Shown here: piece after piece, positions 3,740 through 5,087 of the stretch
Layout of the letters: every line of letters begins with the position of its first letter
Position numbering within the stretch: the stretch's first letter is position 1
Assembly: GCA_020355945.1 (NCBI GenBank)
Contig: CP070627.1
Coordinates: forward strand, 5,303,754 to 5,308,840
DNA: 5,087 nt
Direction of reading: 5' to 3'
Source of the DNA: Candidatus Aminicenantota bacterium
Lineage (GTDB): Bacteria > Acidobacteriota > Aminicenantia > UBA2199
The notes under the pieces: generated by a model
The model's database searches: none
Told to the model about the DNA's origin: nothing
Seen by the model: the letters and a program-made list of their open reading frames with translations, nothing else
Translations under genes and position numbers: made by a program

Positions 3740-4643
3740 AATCCAGGTTATAGAGTTTATGATGGCGGGCGATGAGGAGGGCGTTTTGGAATTCTCTGGC
3801 GGTTAGGCCCCTGGAGAGTTCCGGGTATTGATATGCTTGATAACAGGGGCGGTATTGGGCCATGATGTTTACATAGGTGCCAGGGTCCAGTTCTTCTGCT
3901 ACAAATTTCACAAACTCTTCCGTGCCTGCCAGGTTATTGGGCAGAACCAGGTGGCGAATGATCAGTCCTCTTTGGGCAATATGATTTTCATCGGTTTGCA
4001 ATACCCCTACTTGCCGGTGCATCTCCTTTAATGCTGCCTTTGCGATTTCGGGATAATCACGGGCACTCCGGGAATATTTGGCAGCGATTTCCCCGTCTGA
4101 ATATTTGTAATCCGGCATATAGATATCGATAATGCCCTCCAGCATTTTTATTATTTCGGCTCGATCGTAACCACCGGTGTTGTAAACAAGGGGAACCTTC
4201 AGCCCTTTTTCCACGGCATAAACCAGGGCTTGAACGATGTTAGGCAGGTAATGCGTGGGGGTTACAAAATTGATGTTGTGACAGCCGATTTTTTGTAAAC
4301 GAAGCATCTCTGAAGCCAGTTGTTCATCACTGATTTCGTCTCCCTCTCCTTTATGGGAAATATCCCAGTTCTGGCAGTAGAGACAGAGAAGGCTGCAGTG
4401 GGTAAGAAAAATGGTTCCTGAACCGTGTATGCCCACTAACGGGCGTTCTTCCCCAAAATGGGGGCTAACTGAAGTGATTTTAACCTGCGCTCCGGATGAG
4501 CACACTCCTTTTTCACCCTTATTGCGGTTTACTTTGCACATTCGGGCACATAACGTGCAGTTGTCGTAAATCGCAGCCAGTTGATGGGCGATCTCCTGTA
4601 ATTTCCCGTTTGCATGTAATTTAATATAACCTGGTTCAAACAT
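3738..4643 (-). CDS. Radical SAM protein, PflX-like (PflA-related activase)
   Basis: A 301-residue cytosolic iron-sulfur enzyme. The radical SAM signature is HCSLLCLYCQNW with C83-x3-C87-x2-C90 for the 4Fe-4S cluster that cleaves S-adenosylmethionine. A second cysteine set lies N-terminal: C29-x2-C32-x3-C36 and C48 (CTLCARMCKVNR...GVC), characteristic of the PflX branch (COG1313) of pyruvate-formate-lyase-activase homologues. PTHYLP (129-134) and YNTGGYD (154-160), followed by the DIYMPDYKY strand (173-181), fit the partial TIM barrel. Family members are thought to install glycyl radicals or modify other targets, but the PflX substrate is not established. No glycyl radical enzyme gene is next to it. 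The length is full, with ATG at 4643 behind AAAGGA (4650-4655) and a near-consensus promoter. It is convergent with the exonuclease and most likely monocistronic. Confidence 0.9.
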   Translation of the reverse strand: MFEPGYIKLHANGKLQEIAHQLAAIYDNCTLCARMCKVNRNKGEKGVCSSGAQVKITSVSPHFGEERPLVGIHGSGTIFLTHCSLLCLYCQNWDISHKGEGDEISDEQLASEMLRLQKIGCHNINFVTPTHYLPNIVQALVYAVEKGLKVPLVYNTGGYDRAEIIKMLEGIIDIYMPDYKYSDGEIAAKYSRSARDYPEIAKAALKEMHRQVGVLQTDENHIAQRGLIIRHLVLPNNLAGTEEFVKFVAEELDPGTYVNIMAQYRPCYQAYQYPELSRGLTAREFQNALLIARHHKLYNLD

Positions 4644-4669
4644 TGGACGTCCTTTAATTAAGTTATACT

Positions 4670-4697
4670 ATTATACATCATTTTCCCGGGATTTCAA
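4670..4697 (-). promoter_or_regulatory. Sigma-A promoter of the radical SAM gene
   Basis: On the minus strand: TTGAAA (4692-4697), a 16-base spacer and a perfect TATAAT (4670-4675). Transcription would start near 4663, about 20 bases before the ATG, with AAAGGA between. A CCCGGG palindrome (4685-4690) lies in the spacer. Confidence 0.75.
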
Positions 4698-4802
4698 ACA
4701 CAAAATACGAGAAATCAGCAATTTTAATTTTAGCCACGAAGATAGCATTCTTGCCTGGCACCAAAGCTCCTAATAAAAAGCTTTTGCGGATGATGGCGGG
4801 GT

Positions 4803-4836
4803 AGGGGGGGCGGTTTTCTCGAAAAGAGCCCCCCCT
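4803..4836 (-). terminator. GC-rich stem-loop downstream of the CARDB gene
   Basis: AGGGGGGGC (4803-4811) pairs perfectly with GCCCCCCCT (4828-4836). After a 2x2 internal mismatch, TTTT (4814-4817) pairs with AAAA (4822-4825) around a CTCG loop. On the minus strand it begins 27 bases after the stop of the partial gene at 4864. No U-run follows directly in either direction; on the minus strand CTTTTTATT occurs about 24 bases later. It may be a transcription end, an mRNA 3' stabiliser or a repeat. Confidence 0.45.
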
Positions 4837-4863
4837 GTTATCACGGCCGTAGGAGACAAAGAT

Positions 4864-5087
4864 TTACTGTTTACCTTTGATGTAAACCCGTTGGCAAAAG
4901 GAGTTATTTCCTTCGTTTAACTCGGTAATTTTATTCCACGCGTCCACTTTGGCGCAGATATAGTATCCCCCGGATGGGGTATCGGCAGGAATTCCCCCGC
5001 CTACCGGGTACATTTCACTTTGACCGGGATTGAGGGTTTTGGTGTTACTGATGCGCCCGCCCTGGAGTAATACATCTTCGCTAAAAT
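4864..5087 (-). CDS. C-terminal part of a CARDB-domain extracellular protein
   Basis: The frame is open from the window edge to TAA at 4864-4866, giving 73 complete residues; the start lies beyond 5087. The fragment has the late strands of a CARDB (cell-adhesion-related, immunoglobulin-like) domain: a T-L-N-P-G-Q motif, then GIPADTPSGGYYICAKVD, then the hallmark acidic-asparagine block NKITELNEGNNSFCQRVYIKG at the end. CARDB modules usually occur on secreted or surface proteins in adhesion or substrate binding. Two cysteines, one on each of the last two strands, could form a disulfide, which fits an exported location. There is no C-terminal anchor or sorting motif, so any anchoring or catalytic domain must be upstream. 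The minus-strand radical SAM gene downstream has its own promoter, so this is a separate unit. Confidence 0.8.
   Translation of the reverse strand, partial: FSEDVLLQGGRISNTKTLNPGQSEMYPVGGGIPADTPSGGYYICAKVDAWNKITELNEGNNSFCQRVYIKGKQ

Noticed and set aside
3828..4031. 67-codon plus-strand reading frame
   Set aside because: It is antisense to the radical SAM gene, whose motifs are complete; no ribosome binding site.

Overview
The window looks like a chromosomal stretch from an anaerobic, moderately AT-rich Gram-positive bacterium (Clostridia/Peptococcaceae-like; inferred). The reasons are strong AGGAGG-type ribosome binding sites, sigma-A promoters with 16-17 bp spacers, a TTG start, a PflX-type radical SAM protein, a KapD/ERI-1-like exonuclease, and many short interspersed repeats. 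No rRNA, tRNA, CRISPR array or transposase is visible.

Layout. 1-344 is non-coding and holds a large imperfect inverted repeat and two overlapping stem-loops. 345-537 is a small gene that reads as one protein only if the frame shifts by +1 at a UAA. It overlaps 527-898, a conserved-looking protein of unknown function. 926-1530 (minus) is a complete type II toxin-antitoxin operon (Phd/YefM antitoxin, RelE/ParE toxin, ATGA overlap) with a near-consensus promoter and a dyad over the predicted transcription start. 1660-2332 (plus) is the most striking part. Three 20-bp dyads of identical geometry lie 107-184 bp upstream of a predicted start that belongs to a textbook -24/-12 (sigma-54) promoter. 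The promoter drives a 39-codon ORF carrying heptanucleotide repeats and then a DUF1360-like small membrane protein. 2512-2871 is a second small membrane protein with its own extended -10 promoter. 2877-3070 holds a sigma-A promoter aimed at what looks like a structured non-coding RNA, possibly of the raiA class. It is followed by a second heptanucleotide array and the DEDDh exonuclease gene (3144-3701, TTG start). 3738-4643 (minus) is a PflX-like radical SAM gene with its own promoter, convergent with the exonuclease. 4864-5087 (minus) is the C-terminal end of a CARDB-type extracellular protein that runs off the window.

The genes do not form one pathway; this is a mosaic of small independent transcription units separated by repeats. 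The only functional units are the toxin-antitoxin pair, the coupled pair at 345-898, and the proposed sigma-54 operon at 1668-2332. The enhancer-binding activator that the sigma-54 promoter would need is not encoded in the window.
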